From: Rheum nobile
Taxonomy: Eukaryota; Streptophyta; Magnoliopsida; Caryophyllales; Polygonaceae
NCBI GenBank assembly: GCA_027886185.1
Contig: WOAB01000568.1
Coordinates: 10,548,501 to 10,612,500 of the forward strand
Direction of reading: 5' to 3'
Length of the DNA: 64,000 nt
The position numbers were made by a program, and so were the translations under genes. Below the pieces are notes generated by a model that was not told where the DNA came from, ran no database searches, and saw only the letters and a program-made list of their open reading frames with translations. Shown here one piece after another: positions 43,523 to 55,049 of this stretch. Position 1 is the first letter of the stretch, and each line of letters starts with the position of its first letter.

Positions 43523-45219
43523 TGTGATACCCCATAATTTTTGTAAGGTTATATTGGGAATTATGGAATTTTCCCGAGTACCCGTTGTGTACGTCGGATT
43601 TAATTCAGGTAGCTTGAGACATTCTGTAATGTGCTCTGTATCTGTAATATTTTTCTCAGTGAAATAATATACAGACATCATGCCTTGGAGTTTAATTGTC
43701 GTTCACGTACGATAATTTTTATCCCGGTTTAATGTCTTATCCGTTCAAAGCTGAACGGGCGGGAAAAAGGGTCACGGCGACCGCCGTAAAGTCACGGCGA
43801 CCGCCGTCGTGAGACCCAAGCACGGCGACCGCCGTAAAGATACGGCGCCCGCCGTTCCAATGCCCGAGGAGGCAGCTGATGTGTCATCCCGCGGCGACCG
43901 CCGTAAGTGCCGTCATCGTTGCCCAGCAGTCGTTGCCCGTTGGTCGCCGACGTTGTTTCTGGCAAGCGCCGAAGTAGCTCTAGGCCCTCGTCTTCGAACT
44001 CCAGGTGTGTTGGCTATAAAAGGAGGTGCTGGGGGAGAGGTTTTGAGCCATCCAAGCACCAAACCTCTGCCAAATTCGCCTCTCGCCGGAGTTGTGCCTT
44101 CGCCGGAAATTTCGAAGCTTTCGTCGGTGTTGTTAGTGGTGTTTCCAGCAGCCTTTGTGAAGCTTTTGGTTAGCCTTGGAGGTTAGAAGCCAAGGCAAGT
44201 CGAAGGAGGCCAAACCACTCGTGTTTTGGGATGAGTTTTCTCTCGTTCTGTGTCGTCTGAGTTCGTCACGGCGACCGCTGTGTTCTTCACGGCGACCGCC
44301 GTGATGAATACGGCGACCGCCGCCAAGAACGGCGACCGCCGCCAGTGCCCAGAACGCCTTCGTGGCTTTGGCTTGGTCGGTTGTCGTCGTGGCGTCTTTC
44401 CTTTCGTGTTCTTTTGCCGTGTTTAGATTCGTACTCGTCTTGACTCGAATGTAGTACGTTCTCTTTCCAATCTGGATTCGATGTAGGCGATGAGGTTGGT
44501 CGTGAACCGAAGCATCTCAGTCAGTTTTAAATCATTGTTGAATGATTCTGTAACTCTCCAGATTTGTCATACTTCCTTAAAGACTCATTTCAGTTGGAGT
44601 CTTCTTTCGAGTCGATTTCTGTGAAGATTCAGTCTTCCAGAATCTTCTCTTGTGCATACCTCTTGTTTATTCCAGTAGGAGTATGGTGGTTGACAAGCGT
44701 ACTCGATTATTATTCGAGGGACGAAGAGTCTAACCTAATACAACTGCTTCGAACCAGTCTGCTTTATACCCTTAATAGTCTATTCATTGAGACTAACCAA
44801 CCAATATTTTTCCCTTGCATGGTTGGCTGGTGTCATCCGTTCGATTCGGCACATCAGTTAAGAAGTAGCTCAGAAGGTTAGAAGGACTATGGAGTCGGCG
44901 GTGATTTTTGAATGTTTTAATTATTTCTTTAATCAGGTTATGATCCTTTGGACAATAACTCCAATTGTAATGTACTTTCTTAGCCTTCCGCTGTGTTTGG
45001 TTTAAACTATGTTTTGACCTATTCAGGATTGGGTTGTAATCCCGTAACTCTTGTTTCCTTGACAATGTTATGTTTTGGAATTTATGCTTGATCATTGTGT
45101 ATCAATCGCATTTCATAAATTGTATTTATATGGTAAAGCCTTGGGTGATCTCGGTAAGGAACACTGGGGTCACTGGCGGTAATACCTTTCCAAAAGGGTT
45201 AAGTTTTGGGGGTGTTACA
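43523..45219 (+). repeat. Gypsy-2 3' LTR with 708-bp deletion
   Basis: TTCGTACT joins directly to CGTCTTGACT at about 44433, where the 5' LTR has 708 bp more (35846-36553). The three bases ACT are shared at both breakpoints. An extra 18-bp copy of the GGCGACCGCCG-containing unit is present at about 44317-44342. Confidence 0.92.
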
Positions 45220-45224
45220 ACTTC

Positions 45225-45992
45225 ATAGGACCCGGTTATTATAGCTATGGACCTAATTTGATTAAGTCCATTAATAGTAGTTGGTTTCTAGCAAAGCACT
45301 GCGATCCCTAAAATACCCGGATTGTAAATCTCCATTAATAGTCCTATTCCATGTTTGGTAATTGCACCTTTGATTAAATGACACAATTCCTTCAGTACCT
45401 ACATACGTATTACTTATATCAGTTTCTCTAACATATGCACCAAGTGAATAGATTAAGAACTTTTTTATGAAAATATTTGGTGGATAATTGGATATTATTC
45501 ATTTAGATATTTTTATTTTTTGAAAAAAGATAAGTATTTATTTTAGGATATTGATTTTTTTAGAAATATTGATTTCTTAAACTATACTCTTAGAAAAACC
45601 GCTATTATAAATGTACGCTCGTACCTTTCCATTGAGGTTAATTTCATTCATCAATATGTCCAGTCAATTTGCAATAGCTAATACTCCACCCGTTAAGAAA
45701 TAAGTTTTATTTTAGCATTCATTTTTTGTTGAAAAGTATTTGTTATTTTAAGTTTTAGATAATGATTTATTGATGAGTTATGATGTATGTTATTGAAAGT
45801 TGTGCATATTGACATAATCAATGTAAATTTTCTTTATTCACTGGTAAAAAATAAGGTGAGTTGTTATTAAAATCTAAATTTTAGAAAAACTTTGTAATAT
45901 TTTATTACAAGTGTATTTTAATTATATTAGAAATTAAAATTAAACTTATTTACTAAGAGAGAAACTACAAAATATGATTCTTTATATTATAA
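45225..45992. other. AT-rich spacer
   Basis: The first part continues the sequence interrupted by gypsy-2 (34.93 kb joins 45.22 kb). No gene seen. Confidence 0.5.
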
Positions 45993-47819
45993 AGGGGGTC
46001 CGGTGAGAATAAACATTAGGATGAGAAATGAGAATAGATCATAGCCTTTAAATCCAGAGGCTAGGATTAGATTATCATTTAAGTGGTCATGTGCCATGCA
46101 CATGACCACTTAAGTAGATAATTAACCGGTCAAACCGGTCACCAGCCGGTCAATGTCGACAGTCAACGCTTTTTTTTTGGACCTTTTTTTTTTTTGGGCC
46201 ACTTTTTGACTTAAGATGGTATGTGGATACATTTTGGCTTGTGTGTGCATCTATATTGTCCTATATGTGCATCAAAGTTTTATAAGGCGTTGTCCGGCCT
46301 AAGTTTTTTTTTTTACCCTTTTTTTTTCGGGTCCACTTTTTGCTTGTGCTGGCATGTGCACCATTTTTTACTTGTGTGTGCATCAATATTGTCATATATG
46401 TGCATCAAAATTTTATAAGACGTTGTCCAGCCTAAGTTTTTTTTTTCGGCAGTTTTTTTTTCGGGTCCACTTTTTGTTTGTGTTGGCATGTGCACCATTT
46501 TTTACTTGTGTGTGCATCAATATTGACTTGTATGTGCATTAAAATTTTATAAGGTGTTGACCGACCATTTTTTTCGATTCAATTTTTCGCAGCCCAACTT
46601 TTTTTCAAAATTATTCTTTTGCTTGAGATGGCATGTGTATACATTTTAGCTTGTATGTGCATCAATATTGACATGTATGTGCATCTAAAGATTGTAAAAA
46701 AATATGCATTGTTTTCTAAAGAAAATGTGCATGAGTTGCACAGTGTATGTGCATAAGTTTTGACATGTGCACATTCAAGCAAAAAGACATGTGTTTCAAA
46801 TGATATGCACATACAAATCAAAAACTCATGTACATATCAAGCCAAGAAAACGATGCATACAAGTAAAATTTAGATGCATAGACAATTCAAAATTCATGCA
46901 GTTACAAGACAAAACATATACATAATTTGTAAAGTTTATAAGATTTTACATGTGTGTACATAAGTTTCCACTTACAAAAAGTCACACATATAGTCAAACT
47001 CTATGCACGCCTTGTTTAATTTACATGTACATGCAAGCAAAAAGATATGCATTTCAAGGGTATACACATACAAGCCAAAACTCATGCACAATGCAACCCA
47101 TGAAAACAACGCACACAAGTAGAATTAGATGCACATACAGGTCTAAATTTATGCACACATATGCCAAAACATATACACATTCTGTGAAATGCATCCATAA
47201 GTTTTTGCATGTATGTGCATGAGTTTTCACATACACAAAGTCACACATATAATAAAACCCTATACATAATTTATGGAATTTAGATGCACATACAACAAAA
47301 AAGACATGCAATTCAAAAGGTATGCACATACAAGCCAAAACTCATGCACGTTTCAACCCAAAAAAATAATACACACAAGTAGTATTTATATGTAAATATA
47401 TGTTAAAATCTATGCACACACAAGCTAAAACATATGCACATGTTGAGAAGTGCATGAGTTTTCACATACCCAAAGTTACACATATAGTAAAAAATCATAT
47501 ACATATTTTATGCAATATCAATGACATACAAGCAAAAATCAATACACATACAAGCAAAAATCAATGCACATACAAGTAAAAATCGATACACATGCAATCA
47601 CAAGCCAAAAATTATGTCTAAAACAAAAAAAACTTTGGCCGCCGATAACTAGTTTAACCAATCATGTTGACCGGTCAAACTCTCAAAAATCAGGTCATAT
47701 GCATGGCACATGACCTTTTAATGAAAGTTTAATCATAGTCTTTGATTTATATGTCATCCAAAAATTATGATTTATTCTCATTTCTCACCCTATTATGTAT
47801 TTCACATGACACTTACCCA
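45993..47819. mobile_element. MITE-like element M4 with GGTGAGAA ends and TGCACAT arrays
   Basis: The left end reads GGGTCCGGTGAGAATAAACA and then GATGAGAAATGAGAAT. The right end, on the other strand, reads GGGTAAGTGTCATGTG and then GGTGAGAAATGAGAAT. Inverted similarity runs on for about 150 bp through GGTCATGTGCCATGCA and ACCGGTCAA. The body is two facing arrays. It has the same tips, GGTCAA cluster and array type as M2 at 2723-3862. No coding capacity. Confidence 0.65.
46200..47600. repeat. Facing minisatellite arrays inside M4
   Basis: From 46200 to about 46700 the units read TGTGTGCATCAATATTG with T-runs between. From about 46790 to 47600 the complement appears, as ATGCACATACAAGCCAAAA and variants. 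Unit lengths are 25-100 bp in the left half and about 30-40 bp in the right. The change of direction near 46750 makes the whole body a weak giant inverted repeat. Confidence 0.7.
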
Positions 47820-48865
47820 TATTATAAATATAAAAAGGACGGATAATTAGTGATTACATATTTACATGCATGCACATTATACTCATCCAAATTTGAATTA
47901 CACCTTTAATCTAAATTTGAATTCGGTACGTTGGCTTATAGTATAAGTAGTTTCTGACTGATCCTAATTACAGACAAAGACGTGACTTTTTGTTTTTATG
48001 CGTGCTTTTGGATGGGGGACACTGGTCCACGTGTCAGATCCTGTGGGACCATGCATGTCCCCACCGATGGACCATGTGAGATCTAGGGCCGGTGGGACTA
48101 TGAATCATGAGTTCATGACCTTGACCATATTATGATTTAGGATTTGTTAGGCGATGGAGTTTATAAAGAGTATTTTTTGTTTATAAATAGTTGATAAATA
48201 TGATTGTATAAAATGTGAGTAGTAGAAAAAATGTGAGTAGTAAAAAAAAATAAAATAATTTCAGTTTATTAGAAAATGTGTGACTTTTATGGGTAAGTGT
48301 ATAGTTTGTTTGGTAAATGTGTGACTTTTATGGGTAAGTATATAGTTTATTAGAAAATGTGAGTAGTAGAAAAGAATAAAATAATTTTATTACACGTTTA
48401 TCCAAATATATAAAAATATATTTTTAAAATAAAGTGTTTATAAATAATAAATGAGCTTGGCCAAACAAAGCCTTAGAAAATTACAAACAGAATATAATAA
48501 ACAAGTTTTTCGATTGGTAATTTTGAAGTATATATGCCTTGATTGGCACAGTGTACCAACTTGCTCATTTATATATAATTATTATAAAATATACGTATTT
48601 TATAAAATATCCAAAACGTTAATTTTTTTATTCAAAATGTTTAGTTTTTACTAGAAAATATTATTTTTGAAAATGAAAACAAACAGCGGGCAAAGGATAC
48701 TCTAGTTTTTCCTTCCTTCATGGAAGTTATAACTCCAAGTATGTGACACAATTTATTAAATTATCTCCGTATTCATTTAATTCAATTTAGATTTTTTTCA
48801 TGTATGAACTTATTAATTTCTACTTACTTGTTTGCACTTTAACAATATATGCATGTGTATAAAGA
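47820..48865. other. Intergenic DNA
   Basis: No gene. At 48270-48350 a 32-bp segment (ATGTGTGACTTTTATGGGTA at its start) occurs twice, and AATGTGAGTAGTA occurs three times between 48210 and 48370. CCACGTGTC at about 48029 is a G-box/ABRE-like word, too little to call a promoter. Confidence 0.5.
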
Positions 48866-49711
48866 CACCGGCGGAATCAGGATTTTTCCAAAGAGGAGGC
48901 TAATTATTCAACAAATTTTTGGATTAGTATTACGTGAGTCCTTATTATGTGGCGTGATAAGTTGGCTGGAGTTGGCTTGACAAACTTAATTTTTACCGGA
49001 GGGATGATCGAGTTAAAATCCCGATTTATCCGATGGAATGGACAAGAAATGTGTGTCAATAACACGCCTTCTACAATAGAAAGATATATCTTAGTATTCT
49101 ATTAAAATAAAAAATTTACTGATTTTGTAAGTTGACACTTATTTAATAACACAAAATTACATATTTAACATTGTATAAAATTTAGCTAATATTTAGTATA
49201 TATATCATGGTCAATATTATCATTATAACACTTAATAAAAATATATAAAGTTAAATAAATTTTATATATTTTTAAAAAATAGTTTAACACATGTTATGTG
49301 ATAATCTTCAAGTTTATGACCTAACAAACAAAAATATTATATAGATTTCTAATCCCCTATTTTTAATAGGTAAAACTAACTAAAATTACATCCTGCATTT
49401 TCTAAATAAAAATAAATAAAGAACTGACAACTTTATATGTTGGAAATGGTCAAATACGTACATAATAGAGATTAGATTTTCGTATTGGGCTAATGATATT
49501 AGGCTAGGTCCATTTTAATGGCAAAAGAAATAAAACACTGCATTTGGTGTCAAGAGGAGTCGAACATGGGTTGTTGAGGGATAGATGCACATATATGGTG
49601 CCAACTGCACAAGATGCTTTTGTGTTTTACATTGAGCTTCATAGTATATATAAGAAAACATTGGACCATAAGCGGGGGCGGTTGCCCTCTAGCCCCCTAG
49701 ATCCGCCACTG
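48866..49711. mobile_element. Small non-autonomous element with CAGTGGCGGA-type inverted ends
   Basis: The left end is CACCGGCGGAATCAGG; the right end on the other strand is CAGTGGCGGATCTAGG. The word GTGGCGGATC next to AGGGGGC, seen at the right end, is common at plant transposon ends. Length is 846 bp with no transposase. I could not find a clean target duplication. Confidence 0.5.
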
Positions 49712-49766
49712 TATACATGCCATGACATATTGACACAAAATGAAGTCACGTCTTATTATTGTACTT

Positions 49767-52261
49767 TGGGACACCCCCGATTTATACCGGTAGTGCCACA
49801 CGCCAGTGACCTCAGACATTACCGTCCAAAGTCACCTCAAGCTTTAATCGGAACAATTAAACTTAAATACGTAAACATATTAAATGAAAGATTAAACAGC
49901 GGAAGACATTTGGATTAGAAACTCAACCTCTTATTAAAAGATCTCTCATCAAACGAGAGTATCATTTTTACAACAGAGTAAACTTTTCAACGGAAGATTT
50001 GTAAATTACACAGCGGAAGACTTTTAAGAATCAACCTAAAACATGGCTAGGTTATAAAGATATATTAAAGTAACAACTTAAAACACTGACACTTAAATCT
50101 TCGTCTACAAGCCTCTTCTTCTTCAACTGGTTACTTTGACTTCGGGAACCTACCACTGATGTGCCGTATAGGAAGGATGACACCAGCCAACCATGCAGTG
50201 GAAATTAACCGGTTGGTTAGTCTAATGAAAGACTATGCAAGGGTGAAAACATAATGGTTCTAGTGATTGTAACTGTTTACTATCATTGTTCCTCGAATAA
50301 TAACCGAATGAACGATATATAACCCGGTACTTTCACGAAATGATTTATTATTAAGATATGCATTGAAGAGAAGACTCCCAAAGGAAATGAGCCTTATGGG
50401 AAACGTATGAAGGGAAGACTCCAAAAGATTGAGTCTTACTGGAAATTATGACAACTGTTTGGGAACGTTAAAGTTTCACACAAGCGTTTAAAAGCGACTT
50501 GACTATTTGGGTCCACGACCAACCTCACCGCTTAGTGCGAATTCAGATTAGGAAGGTGGACTTACTCTAATCGAAGCCCAGACGAGTTTCCATGTTGTAC
50601 TTCTCGCCCAAGGTTTATTAATTATGTGTTTAACCGCACTTATCTTATTTAATTACAACACATACATTAATGTTAAGACTTTTAATATTATCTCGAGTAA
50701 CTACGAGAAGGTTAACAAGATTTTAATATTATCTCGAGTAACTACGAGGATTTTAATACACAGGGTGACAATTATGCCAACCCAAATTGCACTAGCAGAG
50801 TGCTTAACACCTCCTACCTTAACGGTGGATAGAAAGCAATGGGTCATGACCTTTAAGAGCATTAGGAAATTATTCCGACTAGTACCAAGTTATAAAGAAA
50901 CGACTAATCCTTATCCGGAATTAGCGTTCCTACGAATACTCGTGCTAATCTAGCATTTAAAGTTTACATTTAAATCCACAACAAAACCATTACGGTAATT
51001 AAGAAATATAATAGCGCTGTTTCTAGCAATATATACAACCTATCATAATATCACCTTTTAATCACGTTATTTATAAAATCGGTTCCCAAACGAAAACAAC
51101 AGTTCAATCCAATTTAATTAACAATTAAAAGCAATTGATAATTAATAGTACATGGAATGATTAAGCAAGAGCGAACCGCCACTTGCCTTAAGTAGATCCG
51201 GCGATGAATCTAGACGAGACGACTATTGATGATATCCTTTCCGAGGATATGGCCTATGCTTCAGCTAGCTCTAGCAGGATTACGGGTCCACTCGCGATCC
51301 AGCAAATAATGTTACAACACTAGATTGATTTTGGGTTAAATCTGGACAGGAAATGAATTGGGCTTTTCGGCCCAAAACAATAGCTGTTAGGGGGGCCCAC
51401 CTCCTTTCTTCTTCTTCCCCCACGTACAGCGGTAGCTTCAACAACAGGAAGCAACAGTAGCGCTGGGTGCTTCTCGCCGGGGAGGAGCTTCTCGTCGCCG
51501 GGAGTGCAGCCACCAGCAGCGGCAGCAACACGAGGCAGCTCCCAGCAGAACACAGCAGCCACAGCTGTGAACCAGCAGCGACTCACACCAGCAACGACGG
51601 GCAGCGGCTCGCGTCTTCGCCCCCCCTCGTCGGTGGCTCGCCTTGTCGCCGGGAAGGAGCAACGGCGGCAACTCACGCCAACAGCAGAAATCGGCGCGAC
51701 AACACGCAACAGCTCTAACAACGCAGCAGCTGGCCGTGGCTCACCGGGGAAGAAGGCTGAACGAGCTCGCCGGCGGGAGAGATGGCCGAGAGGGAAAGGG
51801 AGAGAGAGGGAGAGCTTGATGTCCTTTCAACCATCAAGATCAGGTTCCTTAAATAGCCCAAGGAAGAAGACGTGGCGTGCCCGACCACCACATCGAGCAG
51901 GCGATCGCCACGACAAGGGACACGCGGCACGCATGCCGGCGTGCTCGTCCAACACACGACCGCCACCGCGGGGTGCGGTGCCTGACCGCGGGTGCGGTCA
52001 AGGCCAATTTCGGCCTCTTTTGCCCACTTTTGTCCGGGAACATGTATGGGTGTGGTTTTAACCCCAGAAATTATATGTTTGTATCTAAACAAATATTTTA
52101 AGTCCCAAAAATACATCGAATGTATTTTATACCACTCAAGGAATTTTTTCGGAGATCAAGGATATTACAGAAAATCCAAACTCCACTGAAAGCGAAATAA
52201 TTATTGAACGAAGGTTGGGAAAATTACCCCAATATCCTTACTAAAAATGAGGGGTATTACA
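49767..52261 (-). repeat. Gypsy-3: LTR of a third Tekay-like lineage
   Basis: The plus strand opens TGGGACACCCCC and closes GGGGTATTACA. It follows the gypsy-1 LTR block by block (ACACCAGCCAACCATGC, GGTTGGTTAGTCTAATGAAA, AACCGCACTTATCTTATTTA, AGAGCGAACCGCCACTTGCC) but has its own GC-rich leader at 51250-52010. About 2.5 kb. The short stretch after it (52262-52327) resembles the polypurine tract and pol end of gypsy-1, so this is a 3' LTR of a minus-strand element whose interior is lost. Open frames in the GC-rich leader are compositional. Confidence 0.75.
51846..51858 (-). promoter_or_regulatory. Gypsy-3 LTR TATA-like box
   Basis: The minus strand reads GCTATTTAAGGAA. TGACCGCGGGTGCGGTCA at about 51981-51998 lies just upstream on that strand and is a near-perfect palindrome. 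Confidence 0.5.
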
Positions 52262-52492
52262 TCACTTCTCCCTTAAATTATGTTTCGACCCTGAAACTTG
52301 GCCAAATAACCTATGGAATTGGGTTACAACTAACCTTACTACCTGAACTTGATATCCTATGCTCGGAAAAATCTACAGAGCTCAGACATATTACAGAATG
52401 TTCGATCTTCTCTGAATTAAATCCGTCTAGCAAAACGGGCATAAGAAAAAAATTCAAAATACCCTTAAAAATTATGGGATATTACAGCAAGT
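52262..52492 (-). repeat. Tip of a further Tekay-like LTR abutting gypsy-3
   Basis: From about 52328 to 52492 the sequence, read on the minus strand, matches the first 160 bp of the gypsy-2 LTR: TGTAATATCCCATAATTTT, then GGATTTAATTCAGAGAAG and TCTGTAATATGTC. It is a fragment joined to the pol-end remnant of gypsy-3. Confidence 0.65.
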
Positions 52493-53290
52493 TCCCTTGT
52501 TTCCTTGTTATTCCTCGCCTTTGTGCCACTACTACTGTAGAGCCTGCACTCCCGCCTGCTATTTTGTCTATTTTGTAGGACTTTGTGGATATTATGCCGG
52601 ACAAGCTGCGGCCAGGCCTGCAACCAGTGCGTGGTATTGAGCACCGGCTAGACTTCATTCCCGACGCTTCTCTGTTGAACACCTACCAGTTGGTCCCTTC
52701 AAAGTCGTCATGGCAATTGGCAAGAACACCTACCCGCTCGAGCTCCCGGACAAGTATGGGGTGCATCAGACGTTCCACGTCGCTAACTCAGCACCATATG
52801 TTGAACCCGAGCCTGGTGACGGTGAAACGGGGACGCTTCACAACCAAGTGGGGGAGGGTGATGTGACCTTGTCCCCCATGTCAGCTAGAGAGGAGGTAGC
52901 CACCATGAGACATCCACCTTGAGACCCCTCTACAACTACATCCATTCCGAGATAGATTTAGGAGACATTCTAGTCTTGCTATTTCCAGACATTACTTCCT
53001 TAGTACTTTCTATTTGCCGTTATTTCTATTTTTAGTAGCTGTTATTTCTGGATGGTTTCCATTTATGTTAAATGGGCCACCAGAATTAGTAACTAGAGAG
53101 TTTGGCCCATTAGGTCAACTCTCTAGTATAAATACTCTCTTTTGTCTTCATTTTCATTTACGTCGAAATAGAGCTTTGTTTTCCAGTCGAGTAATCTCCT
53201 GCAAACCCGGGCCCTAACGTCACAAAAATTAACGCATTTCTAGTCGAACTATTCTGGCGCGTTAATTCGGTTCCAACTATCCAGTTACTA
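52493..53290 (+). mobile_element. Gypsy-4: deletion derivative of a different gypsy lineage
   Basis: A pol start and a pol end are fused, followed by GTGGGGGAGGG (polypurine tract) and an LTR-like region from 52859 (TGATGTGACC) with CTAGTATAAATACTC at 53123-53137 as its TATA box. The right end near 53290 is approximate. Its sequence is not Tekay-like; a Reina-type or other chromovirus is possible. Confidence 0.6.
52555..52922 (+). pseudogene. Gypsy-4 pol remnant: RT leader fused to integrase C-terminus
   Basis: The first part reads DFVDIMPDKLRPGLQPVRGI and EHRLDFIPDASLLN, the block just before RT in gypsy pol, preceded by a TAG that likely replaced CAG. At about 52685 it changes frame and domain at once to VGPFKVVMAIGKNTYPLELP and HQTFHVANSAPYVE, the integrase C-terminal domain. 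All of RT, RNase H and the integrase core are deleted between them. Confidence 0.75.
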
Positions 53291-53518
53291 TCCGTAATCC
53301 CGAGACAAGAACTAACCCTAGTTCTCGTCTCCCCACAAACCCTAGACAGCCACCGTCTCTCCCTTCACCCTCACGAACACCGCACCACCACCACAGCCGC
53401 CGATCTTCCCCCAGCCGCCGCCGTTCCCTCTTCCCCTTGCTTCCGCCGATGTCCACCATCACCAACCGCTGCATCCCCGCTGTTCACTGGGGTCCGAGCA
53501 GCCCCACAGTCCACGAAC

Positions 53519-54953
53519 ACCATCTCTATCGTCCCTCCGAAGAGTTGTTCGCCCTACTACGCGTTCAATCGGTCCTTGATAGCGAATCGTGGTCTTTCCA
53601 TCGGACAAGGTCACATCACCTGGGGAGTTGGCGTATTGGCTATCCTCTATCAGAATTTGGGTGAGGCGTCGAGGGCCAGTGCGAAGGGCATTGCAGGCTG
53701 CACACTTCTTCTGAGGGTAATTATTTATTTAATTTTTTTTATAATACCGTAAAACATATGATATTATATGCTAACGGATTTTATTTATATGCAGGCCTGG
53801 ATTTGGGCATACTTTCCTAATTTCCGAGGTCACGTGGTCCTTGACCTGGAGGCCATGGCGGATACGAGGGCCGCTCGGAGAGACGGGAGGGAGGCTCCTC
53901 AGGGACGGGATTCAGAGCGACTGATTTCTATTCGCCGCATTTTAGACGCCGTGAGATTTGATGAGGTAATACTTTACTGCTTTATTGTGTTTCGTTTAGG
54001 GTATGCATTTAGGGTTTGGATTTAGGAAATTAAAATTATGAATATACGATTTGAATTTAGGGAATTAAAATTAGGAATATACGATTTGAATTTAGGGATT
54101 TAGGATTTGAATTTTAGGTAATTAAAATTAGTAATATACAATTTGGATTTAGGGATTTATGATTTGAATTTAGGAAATTAAAATTAGGAATATACGTATA
54201 ACCGATTTCTCATTTTGGCATTTTAGGTTGTCTGGGCACCGTGGGGTCAGTTAGACTTTGCGACCCCTCAGTACGCTCATTCTTTGTACCGAGGCATTAT
54301 TGAGTGCCTCGATGTACAGGAGCCGTACATGCCAGACCGAGTCCTCCGCCAGTACGGTTACAGGCAGGGGGTTCCTGAGGATCCACCAGATCCACTCGAG
54401 GTGAAGAGGCGTTTCGACTTGAAGTCGTACGTTTTAAAGTATGCCAACGAGCAGTGCATATGGGTTGTCGACCTTAGACCGACGATCGAGCTTCGGGACA
54501 TGATCCAGACCACCTTCGCTTGGGACACTGACGATGCGTACATCGATTGGTTGGTGCATATGTCACATCCGTACGTGGATGCACGGTCCCCTAGATAGGA
54601 TCATCCAGGTCTGGCTCATGTCGTCCCTCCAGCTCCATCGGTCTCTGCTCTCATGGTATGATACCTTTTATTTATCTCTTATCATTTTTTATGTTTTAAA
54701 ATCGGTTTTGTTCTAATGGAAATCTATATCCTTTATTCAGCGGACCCAGATTCTCGCCGGTCGGATGCAGCGTTTTTTGGAAAAGAGGGACGGGCTTCCA
54801 CCAGATGTTACCGTTGCGATTATTTCATGGATTCGGGATTTGATAGGTGATGAGGTGCCCATGGCTGATCCCCTACCGCGTGCCTCCCAGAGATTTACTG
54901 ATTCACAACACGAGAGAGGAGAGGGCAACGGTAGAGTCCCCGACGATGACTAA
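53519..54953 (+). pseudogene. Plant mobile domain (PMD) gene relic with introns kept
   Basis: Four exons can be read. Exon 1 (to 53716): AFNRSLIANRGLSIGQGH, ITWGVGVLAILYQNLGEASR and IAGCTLLLR. Exon 2 (53795-53965): AWIWAYFPNFRGH to VRFDE. Exon 3 (54227-54655): VVWAPWGQLDFATPQYAHS, DRVLRQYGYRQGVP, TFAWDTDDAYIDWLVHMSH. Exon 4 (from 54742): RTQILAGRMQRFLEKRDG to the stop at 54951-54953. All three introns have GT and AG ends, and exons 1, 2 and 3 join in phase. The order matches the PMD family (MAIN/MAIL1-like and transposon-borne relatives; DNA-linked nuclear proteins). An in-frame TAG at 54596 (SPR*DHPG) and the missing N-terminal half of the domain mark it as broken. It starts next to unrelated C-rich sequence. 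Confidence 0.7.
54040..54195. repeat. Short tandem repeat in PMD intron 2
   Basis: Units of AATTAAAATTAGGAATATAC followed by GATTTGAATTTAGGGA repeat about four times with variation. Confidence 0.8.
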
Positions 54954-55049
54954 ATTATAGGACTTACATTATGTACATAATATAATGTACGATTTGTTTT
55001 TTGGATCATGTATTTATATTTTGTTTGTTTTGGTTAAATTGCGTGTTAT

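Larger units (their letters stand above)
34947..45224 (+). mobile_element. Gypsy-2: complete Tekay/Del-like chromovirus, TSD ACTTC
   Basis: The 5-bp duplication ACTTC lies at 34947-34951 and 45220-45224. Between: 5' LTR 34952-37338, tRNA-Met primer site, extra ORF, gag, pol, chromodomain-like tail, polypurine tract, 3' LTR 43523-45219. It is about 10.27 kb. The LTRs differ in length (2387 and 1697 bp) because the 3' copy lacks 708 bp and has an extra 18 bp. In the first 450 bp I counted about a dozen differences, nearly all transitions. It entered the LTR-like sequence or its flank at 34.9 kb. Confidence 0.95.

Noticed and set aside
47054..47338. 94-residue minus-strand frame
   Set aside because: It is a translation of the M4 array, with repeating VH and CI words.
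51320..52061. Overlapping GC-rich frames on both strands
   Set aside because: They lie in the GC-rich leader of the gypsy-3 LTR, show no motif, and long frames are expected there by composition.
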